DNA of 64,000 nt from Cryptomeria japonica (taxonomy: Eukaryota; Streptophyta; Pinopsida; Cupressales; Cupressaceae), in contig NC_081406.1 in assembly GCF_030272615.1 (NCBI RefSeq), positions 461,552,072 to 461,616,071 on the forward strand. The letters run 5' to 3'. Made by a program: the position numbers and the translations under genes. The stretch's first letter is position 1. Every line of letters starts with the position of its first letter. Positions 11,601 to 22,300 of this stretch are shown here, piece by piece. The notes beneath the pieces were generated by a model. It was not told the origin of the DNA. It saw only the letters and a program-made list of their open reading frames with translations, and did no database searches.

Positions 11601-12543
11601 AGTCCCTCCTAATTTTCATCTTGTTCTTTTCATACATCCTCAACAAGGCCTTCTTGTTGATCCCCTTAATGGCTAACCTATCGAGCCCAAAGCATTGACT
11701 AATAGCCTTATGAGAGATCTCCAAAATAACCTATTGTTGAAGGTGTCTAACAACAAATATTGGGGGGTCAAATCTCTTGGCCAATTCCCTAATCAACATT
11801 GGTTCAATAAATAGATTTGGGACCACTAGCCTTCCTAAGTTCAACTTCTAGGGGTTGGATATTGGGCTAGGTTGGTCCCTATTTCCATAAAAGGTGTGGA
11901 AGACATCCCACCCCCTGTGTCCCATGATGACATCCCTGCATCCAACCTTTGTGTTGCCCCACACTTTCCTAGTCAACTCCAATGAGCTTGAGCCAGGGAA
12001 TAGGTCTAGCAAATCCTAGCTCAAGACTCAAGTTGCTATGGTCTGCCTCCTAGCCAATTCTTCCAATTTAATGATTGTTTCCCTTTCCACTTTAGCTACT
12101 ATCTTGGGAGGTTCAACTGGTGCTATTGGTTTCTCTCGAGGTTGTGAGGCTTCCTCTACAACAGAGGAAGATTCAACCTTCTTTTTGGGAGGGGTTCTCT
12201 TCTTTGCTTCCCTCTTTTTTGGTGGCTCATTTGCCTTCTCTGCAACTTCTTCCAATTCAATCACAAGAGGGATCTATTGGGTAGGTATTTCTTCCATGGA
12301 AGCTCGAGCCTCACCATCCTTCTTTGATTTCCTTTTCTTGGGAGTGGGCTTCCTTGCATTTGGGGTCAGGGCTTCTTCCTATGTTTTCTCCTCTGAAACT
12401 ATAGTTGCAACCTTCTTTGCTTCCCTCTTCCTCTTTGTTTTCTTGGGGGGAGCACTGACTTCAGCCTCTTTAGTTTGTGCAGGAGCTGATTTAGGGTTTG
12501 GCTCAATAGTAGGGCTTGTGGTTTTCTCAATGGGGGAGGGCAT
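8679..12543 (-). pseudogene. B1 long unknown protein, lysine-rich and coiled-coil (decayed)
   Basis: The start is the ATG at 12541-12543, placed by alignment with B2, where M-x-SPI also opens the frame. About 1290 codons are broken by many stops and a few frame changes. In order they hold a Pro/Lys-rich N-terminus with a KKRTPPKKK motif, a central helical region of about 500 residues containing GINKKALL and FGDYFLFFDYFV, a second charged region, a coiled coil and a C-terminal Glu run (EEEEEEE). No RT, integrase, protease or transposase signature is visible. Several stops sit where B2 has Gln or Trp (for example the TGA and TAG just upstream of 12028). The protein is not recognised; the architecture loosely parallels ORF2 of family A, but I cannot claim homology. 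Confidence 0.7.
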
Positions 12544-13621
12544 GTCTAATATACGAAGAGCAGGAAATAAAAAAACTAGGGCTCTAAAACACCTACAACT
12601 TTACTTGGGAAATTCAACCAAATTTACATAGAGGGCGCTTGAATTTTACTTATTGTGTTGTTGCTTGTTTTTGGATGCCTTAATATTGCTTGAATTTTCT
12701 TTCATTTTGCTCTGCAAATACTCTTCAATCACTTGAAAGCTTGGTGAAGACAAATGTAGTAGAGTTTTTTCTTTTATTGTGATGCCACTAATTCCTTCGT
12801 GCAAAGCAAAGTTGTTGTTTGCTTCAAAAAATTGAATTTCCACTGAAGATGATCAACTGAATGACCATGATCAACCTCCAACCACTGAGTTGGTGCCCTT
12901 TTATTTCCTCTTTGGCCACCTTTGCAATAAATTCCATGAATTCGTCATATTCTCTTTCCCCGAGCATTATCTTGCAGCTTCTTGCTGCTCCAAGTTAAAT
13001 TTATCACCATCTCCGGCTTTGTTTCTCATCTCGAGGCTCATTTCTCTGATTCTTTTATCTCTCTGAGATAAGAATTACTTTTAATTTCTTCTTGTCTTCT
13101 TATCTTGGGCCTCTTTTCTTTGACCTTCATGTTTCTCTAGGATAAATATTTCATTGCTCAGTTCCTAGTTTTCTTATCCCGGAGCCCAAGTGTCTATGTG
13201 CATATTCTCACTGAAACCTAAAGTATTTCTTTGTATATGCCCTCTATTCCTCCGAGATAAATTTTGCTTTGTTCCATCCTACTTCCTTATCCAAAGACCA
13301 CAAGATATTCTTTGCTAACCACCATGGGATAATATTTTTCTATCGATGACCTTATATTCTTATCCCGGAACTCAACCTTTATTCTTGATAAGTCACTCGA
13401 GGCAAAGAAAGCCCTCTTTGTTTCTTTGTAAAATTATCCCAGGGCCCTTCAAAGCTCACTTGAAACCTCCCTAGGGAATTTTTTCTATAGTGATTTTACT
13501 CTTCAGAACCTCAGGATAGAACTTTATACCCTTCCAACTCTTTGTTAAGTGTTCTCCCGAGCAGCCTTTGGATGTTGTCTTGTGCTTCCTGAGATAACTC
13601 TTCCTCCTTTGTCTCGATTGC
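12544..13621 (-). other. B1 leader with repeated TTATCCC-type motifs
   Basis: No gene is seen. Between about 12960 and 13620, TTATCCCGG- or TTATCCCAGG-like words and their reverse complement recur every 40-80 bp in both directions (examples near 13174, 13359, 13434). The B2 leader has the same feature. Confidence 0.55.
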
Positions 13622-13624
13622 TTA

Positions 13625-14467
13625 TGTTATTGACACATCATGTTGTTGACCCGTCATGTTATTGAATCGTCATGTTACTCATCGAGTTATGGACACGTCA
13701 TGTTATTGACACGTCATGATATTTACACATCATGTTATTGATACGTCATGTTATTGACCCATCATTTTATTGACCCATCATGTTATTGACTCTTGATGTT
13801 ATTGACGTGACATGTTATTGAATTGTCATGTTATTGACATGTCATGTTATTGACACATCATGTTATTGACTCGTCATATTATTGACTCGTCATGTTATTG
13901 ACACGTCATGTTATTAACCTGTCATGTTATTGACTCATTATGTTATTGACTTGTCACATTATTTACTCGTCATGTTATTGACATGTCATGTTATTGACCC
14001 GTCATGTTATTGACACATCATGTTATTGACTCGTCATGTTTTTGAGTCACCATGTTATTAACACATCATGTTATTGACACATCATGTTATTGACTCGTCA
14101 TGTTATTGACATGTCATGTTATTGGCATGTCATGCTATTGACTCATCATGTTATTGACCCATCATGTTATTGACTCATCATGTTATTGACTCCTCATGTT
14201 ATTGGCTCATCGAGCTATGGACAGGTCATTTTTTTGATTCATCATGTTTTTGACATGTCATGTTATTGACATGTCATATTATTGACATGTCATGTTATTG
14301 ACACATCATGTTATTGACATGTCATGTTATTGACACATCATGTTATTGACATGTCATGTTATTAACATGTCATGTTATTGACATGTCATGTTATTGACTC
14401 ATCATGTTATTGACTCATCAAGTTATTGACACGTCAAGTTATTGACTCATCATGTTATTGGCACGTT
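13625..14467 (+). repeat. 16-bp minisatellite, main block (about 53 units)
   Basis: About 53 tandem units of 16 bp carry the consensus TGTTATTGACACGTCA. Most variation falls at the ACGTCA core, which appears as ACGTCA, ATGTCA or ACATCA. That pattern is expected from C-to-T decay of a methylated CG on either strand. Intact units contain an ACGT core like those bound by plant bZIP factors, though no function is shown. The block separates the 5' sides of the two inverted B elements. Confidence 0.9.
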
Positions 14468-14687
14468 GATTTTTACAAAGAGATTTGAAGTGCTTTCCTT
14501 GCCCTGGGTGATTTTCAAGGATAAAGACTCTGCCCCAGGATAAGAAAATATAAAGGGAAAAGGTTATCCCAGAAGGTTCCAGAGGAAAAGAAAGTGGGGC
14601 CCAGGGTAAAAAATGTAAAGTGAGAGACAAAGAGAATTTTATTCTAGAGTGGTTATCAAAGCGTTTCTAGTGGACCCAGGATAATAA
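14468..14687 (+). mobile_element. Element B2, segment 1 (leader, start)
   Basis: The plus-strand B copy begins at the edge of the 16-bp array. This piece has the TTATCCCAGA / CCCAGGATAA words seen in the B1 leader. It is cut at 14687 by gypsy element C and resumes at 28609. Its true left boundary is not fixed. Confidence 0.6.
14683..14687. repeat. Target-site duplication, left of C
   Basis: AATAA is repeated at 28604-28608, directly after the 3' LTR. Confidence 0.92.
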
Positions 14688-17133
14688 TGTGAGGCCCTAC
14701 CCCAACCCATCCTATCTCTTCAGTTATTTTCATTTTGGAACTATTTTGGATGCTAGTTTTGACACATTATGGATAGAGAACTTTACATGGTCCAACGATT
14801 TTGGTAACATGGATATATATGGATGCTTCATTTCTATGCCTTGTGGATTATAGAATATTATATGATTCTAGATTGGAGTAATATTGTGATGATGCAGGTT
14901 ATTATCTGAATTTCAGGATTTGTTATAATGTTAGAAAAATGTTCGCATATCTTGTAGATGGATCAAATTTTGAGGATTATGATGAAATTGCTTTGATTTG
15001 TGACAAATCGTATTTTATAATGTCAAGTCCTTGCAAAATGAATGTATTGTATTCTAATTTTGTGTTATATATTATATGAGGTTATTTGGGAAGTACTAAT
15101 GTTTAAATTGAGATGTGCAGGAAATTATCCATGTGACCATGGAAATATTAGGGAGAATCAAGCGTAGGCCAATGTGCGTTAGTAAAACCAGGGGTTGTCT
15201 ATTTGGAGAGACAACACCCCGTATGTACTGTATTTTATTCATAAATATAAAATGTTGCATGAGTGTAATTTGTATTTATTGGATTGTTTAAATTGTTTAA
15301 GGGACAATTGCCATGTGTATATTGTGATGTGGAATTATTTTGTAGTGTCACTTGACACCTATGTAGTATGTTGTGTTGGCAATTTGTCATGTCACCTTTT
15401 TGAGAGTTTTAATTTTGTTAATTGTTATATCTCCTAATTATCCATGAACGAACCAAGAAATCTAGGTTAGTGAGCCAGAAGGAAGGTCAACTCAGAGTTG
15501 ACCCGTAGGTTAACTTCAGGTGAACTTTCTGAAGGTCAAATCAACTCCTAGAGTCAATTTTAGAGCTTTTCTATTAGGCCTCATGGGGTACCTATGGGTG
15601 AAGGCCAAAATTGGCCATGTGTCTTTCCCTTAGGACTTGTTTAACCACCCAAAAAAGTGGTTTTCCCAAGATGGACGAATTCCATCTATAGGAGTGCCAT
15701 CCTTGGTAGGATAACCTTCTTGGAGATAGTAATCCCTCTTCCCCATTTCATTTCCCTTCTCTAGACACCTAGGTTAGGGAGTGTGTAAGACCTAGGGAAG
15801 ACCAACCCAATGGGGGATCTCTCACTCTATCCAAGAGGTTGGAAGGAGTGAGAGGCGCCTTCTTAGGCTAAGAATGGAAGCTTAGTGAGCTAATCACCCA
15901 CTCTCCATCCTTGGAGATTTTTGGAAAAAAACTTGGGAGAAAAAAAGAAACCAGTTTTAGGAATAGAGGAAATTTGGGGGCCAAGAAATTGCAGAAAGTT
16001 GTGTGGATTGGGCAGCTCATCTCCAACTAAATTTAGCATACCTATTGGCAGGATAAGGTTGGTTTTTATCTCCTCCTGTTTATGTTGTTTATGTTAGTTA
16101 TGTTGTTTTGTTGAAGGAAAGAAATGCTTGTAAAGAAAGTGTTTATTTAAATTGTTGTTGAAGAAAATAATGTGTAGCTTCATTCTATGTTTGTTTTTTG
16201 TTTGTGTTCTTGTTTTTTTGGGAGTGTCCAAGACCTCTTACTCTTGGGAGAGTAGGATGATCTTGGGGTGGAAGAAGCATGATAGCCTTGGGTGAGAGGC
16301 TCTCCTTAAGGAGAGTGATCTCAAGGGTGTCCTTTGTGACCCTTGCTGCATAGCCTTGTGTATGCATTTGGGGGTCATAAGGGGAGAGAAATGGCCTTGA
16401 GCCTTTGGGGGGCATAAGGTGTGTGGGATGAATTCTATTGAGTATTTTGTGTTGCCACGAGGTGGCTTGTGTTATATTTTGGCTGCAGTCTCCCCAATGG
16501 TACTTGGTCCACTTCCACCCATAGATTGATCACCACAAATGTGGTGATAGTGTAGCTTGGGATGGGAAAGTGTATGTTTGTGTGTTTGCCTTATTGTTGT
16601 GTTGTATTGCTTGGTTGTAACCCCGTCTAGGTCTTGATTCTCCTAGCTCGGGGGTGGCTTCTGGTAAGCCTAGGCTGGGAGGTGAGCATCCCATGGTCAC
16701 AGTCCTAAATTTTACCTGCAGGTGGCTTGGGAAAAAGGACTAGGAGTTGCAGATTGTTGTGTTGCAGACTTTTATTTAGATTTCTGATTTCTATGTAAAA
16801 GCAGAAAAACAAAAAAAGAAAATGTAATTTTTATGATTGGTAGCAAAAAAAAAGGTATATGTAACTAGAGAATTTTAGGTTGTTTTTCTGTTATCCTCTG
16901 CACAAGATTAGGAATGAAAAGGCTGATTAGTCTATTTACCCATTTTATATATGGGTCATTGTAAATTTAAAATCTGGAAAGCAATGTAATTTTTATTTAT
17001 ATTATGATATCTAATGTGTTGTTGTAGACTGCATCTAAACCTAGTTTGTTCACTTGTTTATTTACTGCAATATTAAAGAAAGGAAAAAGAAAAATGCATT
17101 AGGTTTCATTGTTTACTTGCATAGTTTAGTTTA

Positions 17134-17547
17134 CTGTCCGTAAAAAAAAAAGAGAACTAGTATTGTTTTATTGCTATAGTGAGTTTAAATAAAAGGAAGA
17201 AAAAAAAAATAGACCTATTCTAAAATGTTGTTAGAAGACTAAAAATAGAATGTAAATGGTTTGTGGATTGTAATTGTTCCTTGTAGTTCTTCCTTGAATG
17301 GTCGCTTAAGGTTAGGGTTAAATTCATTCAGGCGGTTTATTATATAAACATTTAACAGATCTCATAAGAAACAGTAACTGATAGATTTACCAAAGGGGGT
17401 AGGTTTAAAAACTGTCTCACAAATAATACATTAAGTCCTAGGGAAATATACACTGAGCTACTTAATACATACTTTAAAGAAAACCTTTCATTTCTTTTCC
17501 TTCTGCCATTCTCCACAAACAAAGGATACAAAGGAAAAGGACCTATT
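17134..17547. other. 414-bp segment present only in the 5' LTR of C
   Basis: The two LTRs align up to 17133/26605 and again from about 17548/26711. Between these points the 5' LTR has 414 bp of A-rich single-copy sequence, whereas the 3' LTR has 105 unrelated bp ending in a (TA)n run. Confidence 0.75.
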
Positions 17548-17946
17548 GGTATATAAGTATATATATTGAAAATATATACCTATATATATATATAAATATA
17601 TATATAAGTTCCTGTATGTGCATACCCCTGTAACAACAAAATACAAGATATATATATTCTGAATCCTGTGCATCTCTGTTACAAAAGATATAAAGGTATT
17701 GCAGAATAAACTTCTTATATATATATATTTTTGCATCTGAAACACATACTCTGTAGATGTCTGTAGAACAAAAATAAATAAAGACATATATGTTATGTTC
17801 TGATCATAACAATGTTTATATGTGTATATAAACATATATATATATATATTTGATATTAAAAAAAACAAATCATATAACATTCTTTTCAAAACACGAAATA
17901 TATTAAAATATTGTTAAAAAAAAAAGGAGAAATGGAGACATGTGGG

Positions 17947-18147
17947 CCACTGTGTGTAACACAGTGGGCGGCGCCGAAGGGCACCGCACTGTGTGTAACA
18001 CAGTGGGCGGTCACGGCCGCCACTGTGCTACGCACAGTGAATGGCGTCTGCCACTGTGTGTATACACAGTGGGCGGCGGCTATGCCGTCCGCCACTGTGT
18101 GTACACACAGTGGGCGGCGCTGCCACCACTGTGTGTATGCATAGTGG
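17947..18147. repeat. Array of six short palindromes in 5' LTR of C
   Basis: Six near-perfect inverted repeats of about 19-22 bp share the arms CCACTGTGT / ACACAGTGG. They start at 17947, 17987, 18021, 18051, 18092 and 18126, spaced 31-41 bp centre to centre, in a locally GC-rich stretch within AT-rich DNA. They lie 130-330 bp upstream of a TATA-like box. They could be operator-like sites or fold in RNA or single-stranded DNA; which is unknown. Confidence 0.85.
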
Positions 18148-18249
18148 CACCCAGAACCCCTCCCCACTTCCTCCGCCTCTCCCCACTTCGAAACCCTCCG
18201 CCGTACCTGCAATCACTCTCAACGCACACAAAAAAAATAGTAATCTAAT

Positions 18250-18275
18250 AAACCCTAACCCATTTCGGGTTAGGG
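18250..18275. promoter_or_regulatory. Telo-box-like palindrome beside TATA, 5' LTR of C
   Basis: AAACCCTAACCC is followed after four bases by GGGTTAGGGT, forming an inverted repeat of telomere-like words. AAACCCTA is a known plant promoter element (telo-box). It abuts the TATA-like box at 18276. No long telomeric array is present. Confidence 0.5.
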
Positions 18276-18284
18276 TATAAAATA
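18276..18284 (+). promoter_or_regulatory. TATA-like box, 5' LTR of C
   Basis: TATAAAATA is conserved at 27524-27532 in the 3' LTR. If used, it would place the transcript start near 18310 and leave about 0.9 kb of R-U5 before the primer site. Confidence 0.5.
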
Positions 18285-19215
18285 ATAAGAAAATAAAACT
18301 AAGTTGAAAGATATAGAAATGCAACCCTAATCCCAATCTAGGGTTAGGGTTAGCATTTTAAGAATTATATATATATATATATAAGGGAGATTAGATTTGG
18401 AGTTTTAAAATTAGATTTTAATTTATAATTAGGGTTAGCATTTTAAGAATTTATATATGAGAAATTTAAATTGGAATTTTAAACTTGGGTTTTAATGTAT
18501 ATATTTGGGGTCAATTTAATAATGGAATTATTATATGTCATTTTATTCTTTAGGGGATTAAAATTCTAAAATTAAAGGGATTTAAAAACAAAGGGGTTAT
18601 TATGGTTGGATACACCATACATTAAATCAATTAATTTATTTAATTAATCAATAGATTTTCCCCAAATATTTTTGGACGTTAGGAAAATTTGAAAGGAGGA
18701 ATTTGTAAATTTATGAACCTTAAGCCCTTGAGACCGATTTTTGGTCGGATTGAAATTTAATTGACAAAATCAAGGGATTTAAGGAAAATTAGAATTGGCC
18801 TTAGCTTATTGTCGGTTTTAGTGGGCAAATGACATTGTAGTAATTCGAACCCTCATCGGTTGGATGTATATAATCATTTCGCATGTGCATCAATTAATTA
18901 ATAGCATTATCCTTATATGGATTGGGAATGATTTAATACAATAAGATAATCAATTATCCCTTGATTTAATTAGCGACAACTTGTCTTAAGTAATTGAGCT
19001 AGCTAACTAATCCGCGATGCTAATTAATCCCCTCCCAACAAGTCGCTCGCTCGAGTTGGTTAATTTACCCAACCTTAGAAGTAAGTTTATTTACATCCTA
19101 GATAAGGCAAAACTTTAATAAAGTTATTATATTATAGAATATGTTGCGAGTTCATGACGTCAAATTTTTTTTTTGTTGTTCCGTTTTTGTGCCCTAAAGT
19201 TTGGGCACGACATTT

Positions 19216-19228
19216 TTGTATCAGAGCC
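19216..19228 (+). other. Primer-binding site of C
   Basis: TTGTATCAGAGCC starts four bases after the 5' LTR and differs by one base from the initiator Met tRNA complement TGGTATCAGAGCC. Confidence 0.85.
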
Positions 19229-19382
19229 AGGTTTCCGACACTAGGAACCTTTCTCCATTACGTTTCGCTTTAATTATCTAAATTAATCAAATATTTTCTT
19301 AAAAAGAAAATAAAAATGTAAATATATGAAAATTAAATTATTTAATTAATTGTTATTTATTTTATCTTTGTTTCTCATTAGG

Positions 19383-22300
19383 ATGCCTCCGACTATGCGA
19401 CAAGCTCGCAAGCGCGGAAGGGGTCCTAGGCATACACGTATGGCATGCGAGGATGTTGCTAGGGAGGAACCGGTTCCAGAAGGGAACCCGGAAGCACCTC
19501 CTGAACCACCAGTTGACCCTAACCGAGACATCTTGCTAGCTCTTCAGAACTTGATTGGGATCGTGCAAGATAGGCTTCCAGCAGTGGACCGTCATGCAGA
19601 CAATCAGAACTCAGGGAGTCATAGGTCAGTAGAGAGGGAACGGAGTAGGAGTCCACCTCCTAATTCCATAGAGGGTGAGGCAGAGCACGAGCCAGAGTCC
19701 GTTCACCTGCCCGAACCCCCTCTAGTAGTAGCACCTGTGTACTTTGAGAGAGCCCATCAGGAACCAGGAGACCTGATTAGAGAGGTTTTACACCTCCAAC
19801 CACCATCCTTTGGAGGGACTACTGATGGAGTAGAGGCTGAGGCATGGCTTTTGAGCCTAGATCGGTGCTTCGCATTGCGATCTTATGAAAGCAATCTGAA
19901 GGCATGAGTTGCAGTCCACCTTCTGAGATCGACAACCTCCACATGGTGGAAGCAAGAGGAGTTCAAGTGTGGACTCACGGCAGATACCATCACATGGGAA
20001 ATCTTCACAGAGAGGTTTAGAGAGAGGTACTTGTCAGAGCACTTCAGGCAGCATAGGATCGATGAGTTCCACGACCTCCAGCAGAAGGGTCTCTCAGTGA
20101 CCCAGTACGAGAGTAAGTTTATTGAGCTCCTACCTTATGTAGATTACCTGAAGGACGAGAAGTTGCTCGTCAACCGATTTGTTAGGGGACTCAATGCTGG
20201 GATAGCAGGACTAGTGAGGATGGCCACTCTAGGGAGCCTTCAGGTTGCCATGGAGAAGGCCCTTATAGCCGAGGAGATTTAGGTCAGGCCACAGGACATG
20301 AGGGATCGGTTCCAAAACCAAAACCCAGCTCCCCAGCCTTTCGGGTTTCAGAAACCCCATTGGAAGGGCAACCACAGGAATGTTTCGAGGTCCCATAAAC
20401 CCCCTCCTCTACAGAAGTCACAGCAGAGTCAGAGACAGAGGCCACCTCAGGGACAGCAGGGCTCCAGGCCCAAGCAGTGGCAGTCACAGGGTCCCAGGCG
20501 TGACAAGAGAGCACAGGGTACATACACACCCCCGGCACGGGCTCAGTAGTCCTCCAGGGGTGGGTACAGTGGTTCTAGCCAGATAGGTGGGCATCCTTTT
20601 TCTAGGCCTCAGGGCGCACAGTTTCAGGCACGCGGTGCTTGCTTCACATGTGGAGCCATGGGGCACATGGCGAGAGAGTGTCCACAGGGACAGATGACAG
20701 GGAATCAGAGGATGGCAACATCAGAGCCTATAGTTGGGGACATGGGCAAGTCCCATAGAGTCTTCGCAGTGGTTGACAACTGCCAGGCAGAGCACCAGGC
20801 CACAGTCATCGAGGCTGCAGGTAAGGTCAGAGGTAGTAGTATTTCTATATTATTTGACTCAGGAGCGACTGACTCCTTTATATCTCCATTGGTTGTGGAG
20901 CGTTGCGGGCTAGTGGCAGTAAGGCAAAGTGTCAGCTGGGAAGTGGAGTTAGCTTCAGGGGCTAGAGTGTCAGTGGATTCAGAGGTTATGGGATATCCAC
21001 TCCAGATTGGTAATACCACCACACTAGTAGACCTTAGAGTTACACCACTCGGATCTTATGGCATCGTACTTGGCATGGATTGGCTTTACACCCACAGAGC
21101 CAAGATGGATTGTCGCTTGAAAAAGGTCGAGTGTGAGGATGATCATGGTGCTCCCATAGTAATCACTGGGATTCAGAGACCCGTGTCTCTTCACATGATA
21201 TCCGCTATGCATCTTAAGCGGAGCATGCAGAAGGGATGTCAGTTGTTTGCCATCATGATCAGTGACAGAGAGGAATAAAATGAGAGGGAGCCTTCCATAA
21301 ATGATCATCCCATCCTTGAGGCATTTGCAAATGTGTTTCCAGCAGAGCTACCTGGTATGCCGCCTAGCAGAGAGATTGACTTCCACATAGATTTGGTACC
21401 AGGAGCCGAGCCAGTTTCGAGAGCACCTTATAGGATGACCACTCATGAGCTTAATGAGCTCAAGATGCAGCTAGAGGAACTCTTAGAGAAGGGTCACATC
21501 CATCCTAGCATCTCCCCTTGGGGCGCACCAGTCATCTTCATGAAGAAGAAAGACGGATCCCTTCGGTTGTACATGGATTACAGGCAACTAAATAAAGTAA
21601 CCATCAAGAACCGCTATCCCTTGCCGAGGATCGATGACTTGTTTGATCAACTTCAGGGTGCTAAAGTATTTTCCAAAATAGACCTAAAGTCAGGATATCA
21701 TCAGTTGAGAATTGTGGAAAGTGATATCCACAAGACTGCGTTTCGCACCAGATATGGCCACTATGAGTTCACTGTGGTCCCATTCGGTCTTACGAATGCT
21801 CCAGTTGTATTTATGAGTCTCATGAATGGGGTATTCTGCACCTTCCTCGACCGTTTTGTGATAGTGTTCCTCGATGACATATTGATCTATTCCCGAAATG
21901 AGCAGGAGCATGAGGAGCATTTGAGGCAGGTTTTGCAGTGTTTGAGGGACAACCAGTTGTTCGGCAGTTTGTCGAAGTGTGCTTTCTTTAGATCAGAGGT
22001 CAAGTACCTAGGGCATGTTATGTCCGGTGATGGGATCTCAGTTGACCCATCAAAGATTAGAGCCATCATGGATTGGCCGGTGCCTACCAGTGTGACAGAG
22101 GTCAGGAGCTTCATGGGTTTGGTAGGGTACTATAGACGCTTTGTTGAGGGATTTTCCAGAGTTACACACCCCATCACATCCCTCCAGCGAAAAGGGAAGA
22201 AATTCGAGTGGTCAGAGAAGTGTGAGAGGGCTTTTCAGGATCTAAAAAGGGCACTTACTAGTGCACCTATTCTTATAGTGCCAGACCCCACGGCCGACTT

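Larger units (their letters stand above)
7511..13621 (-). mobile_element. Element B1, unknown non-autonomous element
   Basis: A 6.1 kb unit read on the minus strand has a leader of about 1.1 kb with scattered TTATCCC/GGGATAA motifs, one very long decayed reading frame (8679-12543) and a 3' part of about 1.2 kb. It is homologous in that order to B2 on the plus strand. It interrupts a 16-bp tandem array exactly between units, flanked by TCATG (7506-7510) and TTATG (13622-13626), a plausible 5-bp target duplication with one C-to-T change. I found no LTR, terminal inverted repeat or poly(A) tail, so the class is unknown. Confidence 0.65.
14688..19212 (+). repeat. 5' LTR of C (4.5 kb)
   Basis: The LTR opens TGTGAGGCCC and ends GGGCACGACA. 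It is very similar to 24160-28603; stretches of 60 or more bases checked by eye differ at zero or one position. It carries a hairpin array and a TATA-like box near 17947-18284. Short reading frames inside it (for example 15195-15437 and 16185-16415) recur in the other LTR only because the LTRs are copies, and they have no protein features. Confidence 0.93.

Noticed and set aside
13625-14467. CRISPR-like array
   Set aside because: Units are contiguous 16-mers with no spacers, in plant nuclear DNA.
15195-16415. Reading frames 15195-15437 (+) and 16185-16415 (-), each conserved at 24667-24909 and 25657-25887
   Set aside because: The conservation is explained by the LTR pair. No motif, biased composition or start context supports a protein.
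17488-18336. Overlapping frames on both strands around the hairpin array
   Set aside because: They arise from repeated CACTGTGTGTA units and TA runs; codon content follows the repeat in all frames.
18240-18355. AACCCTAACCC and GGGTTAGGGTTAG words as an interstitial telomere
   Set aside because: Only two or three copies at each place, arranged as an inverted repeat in both LTRs of C; they belong to the LTR promoter region.
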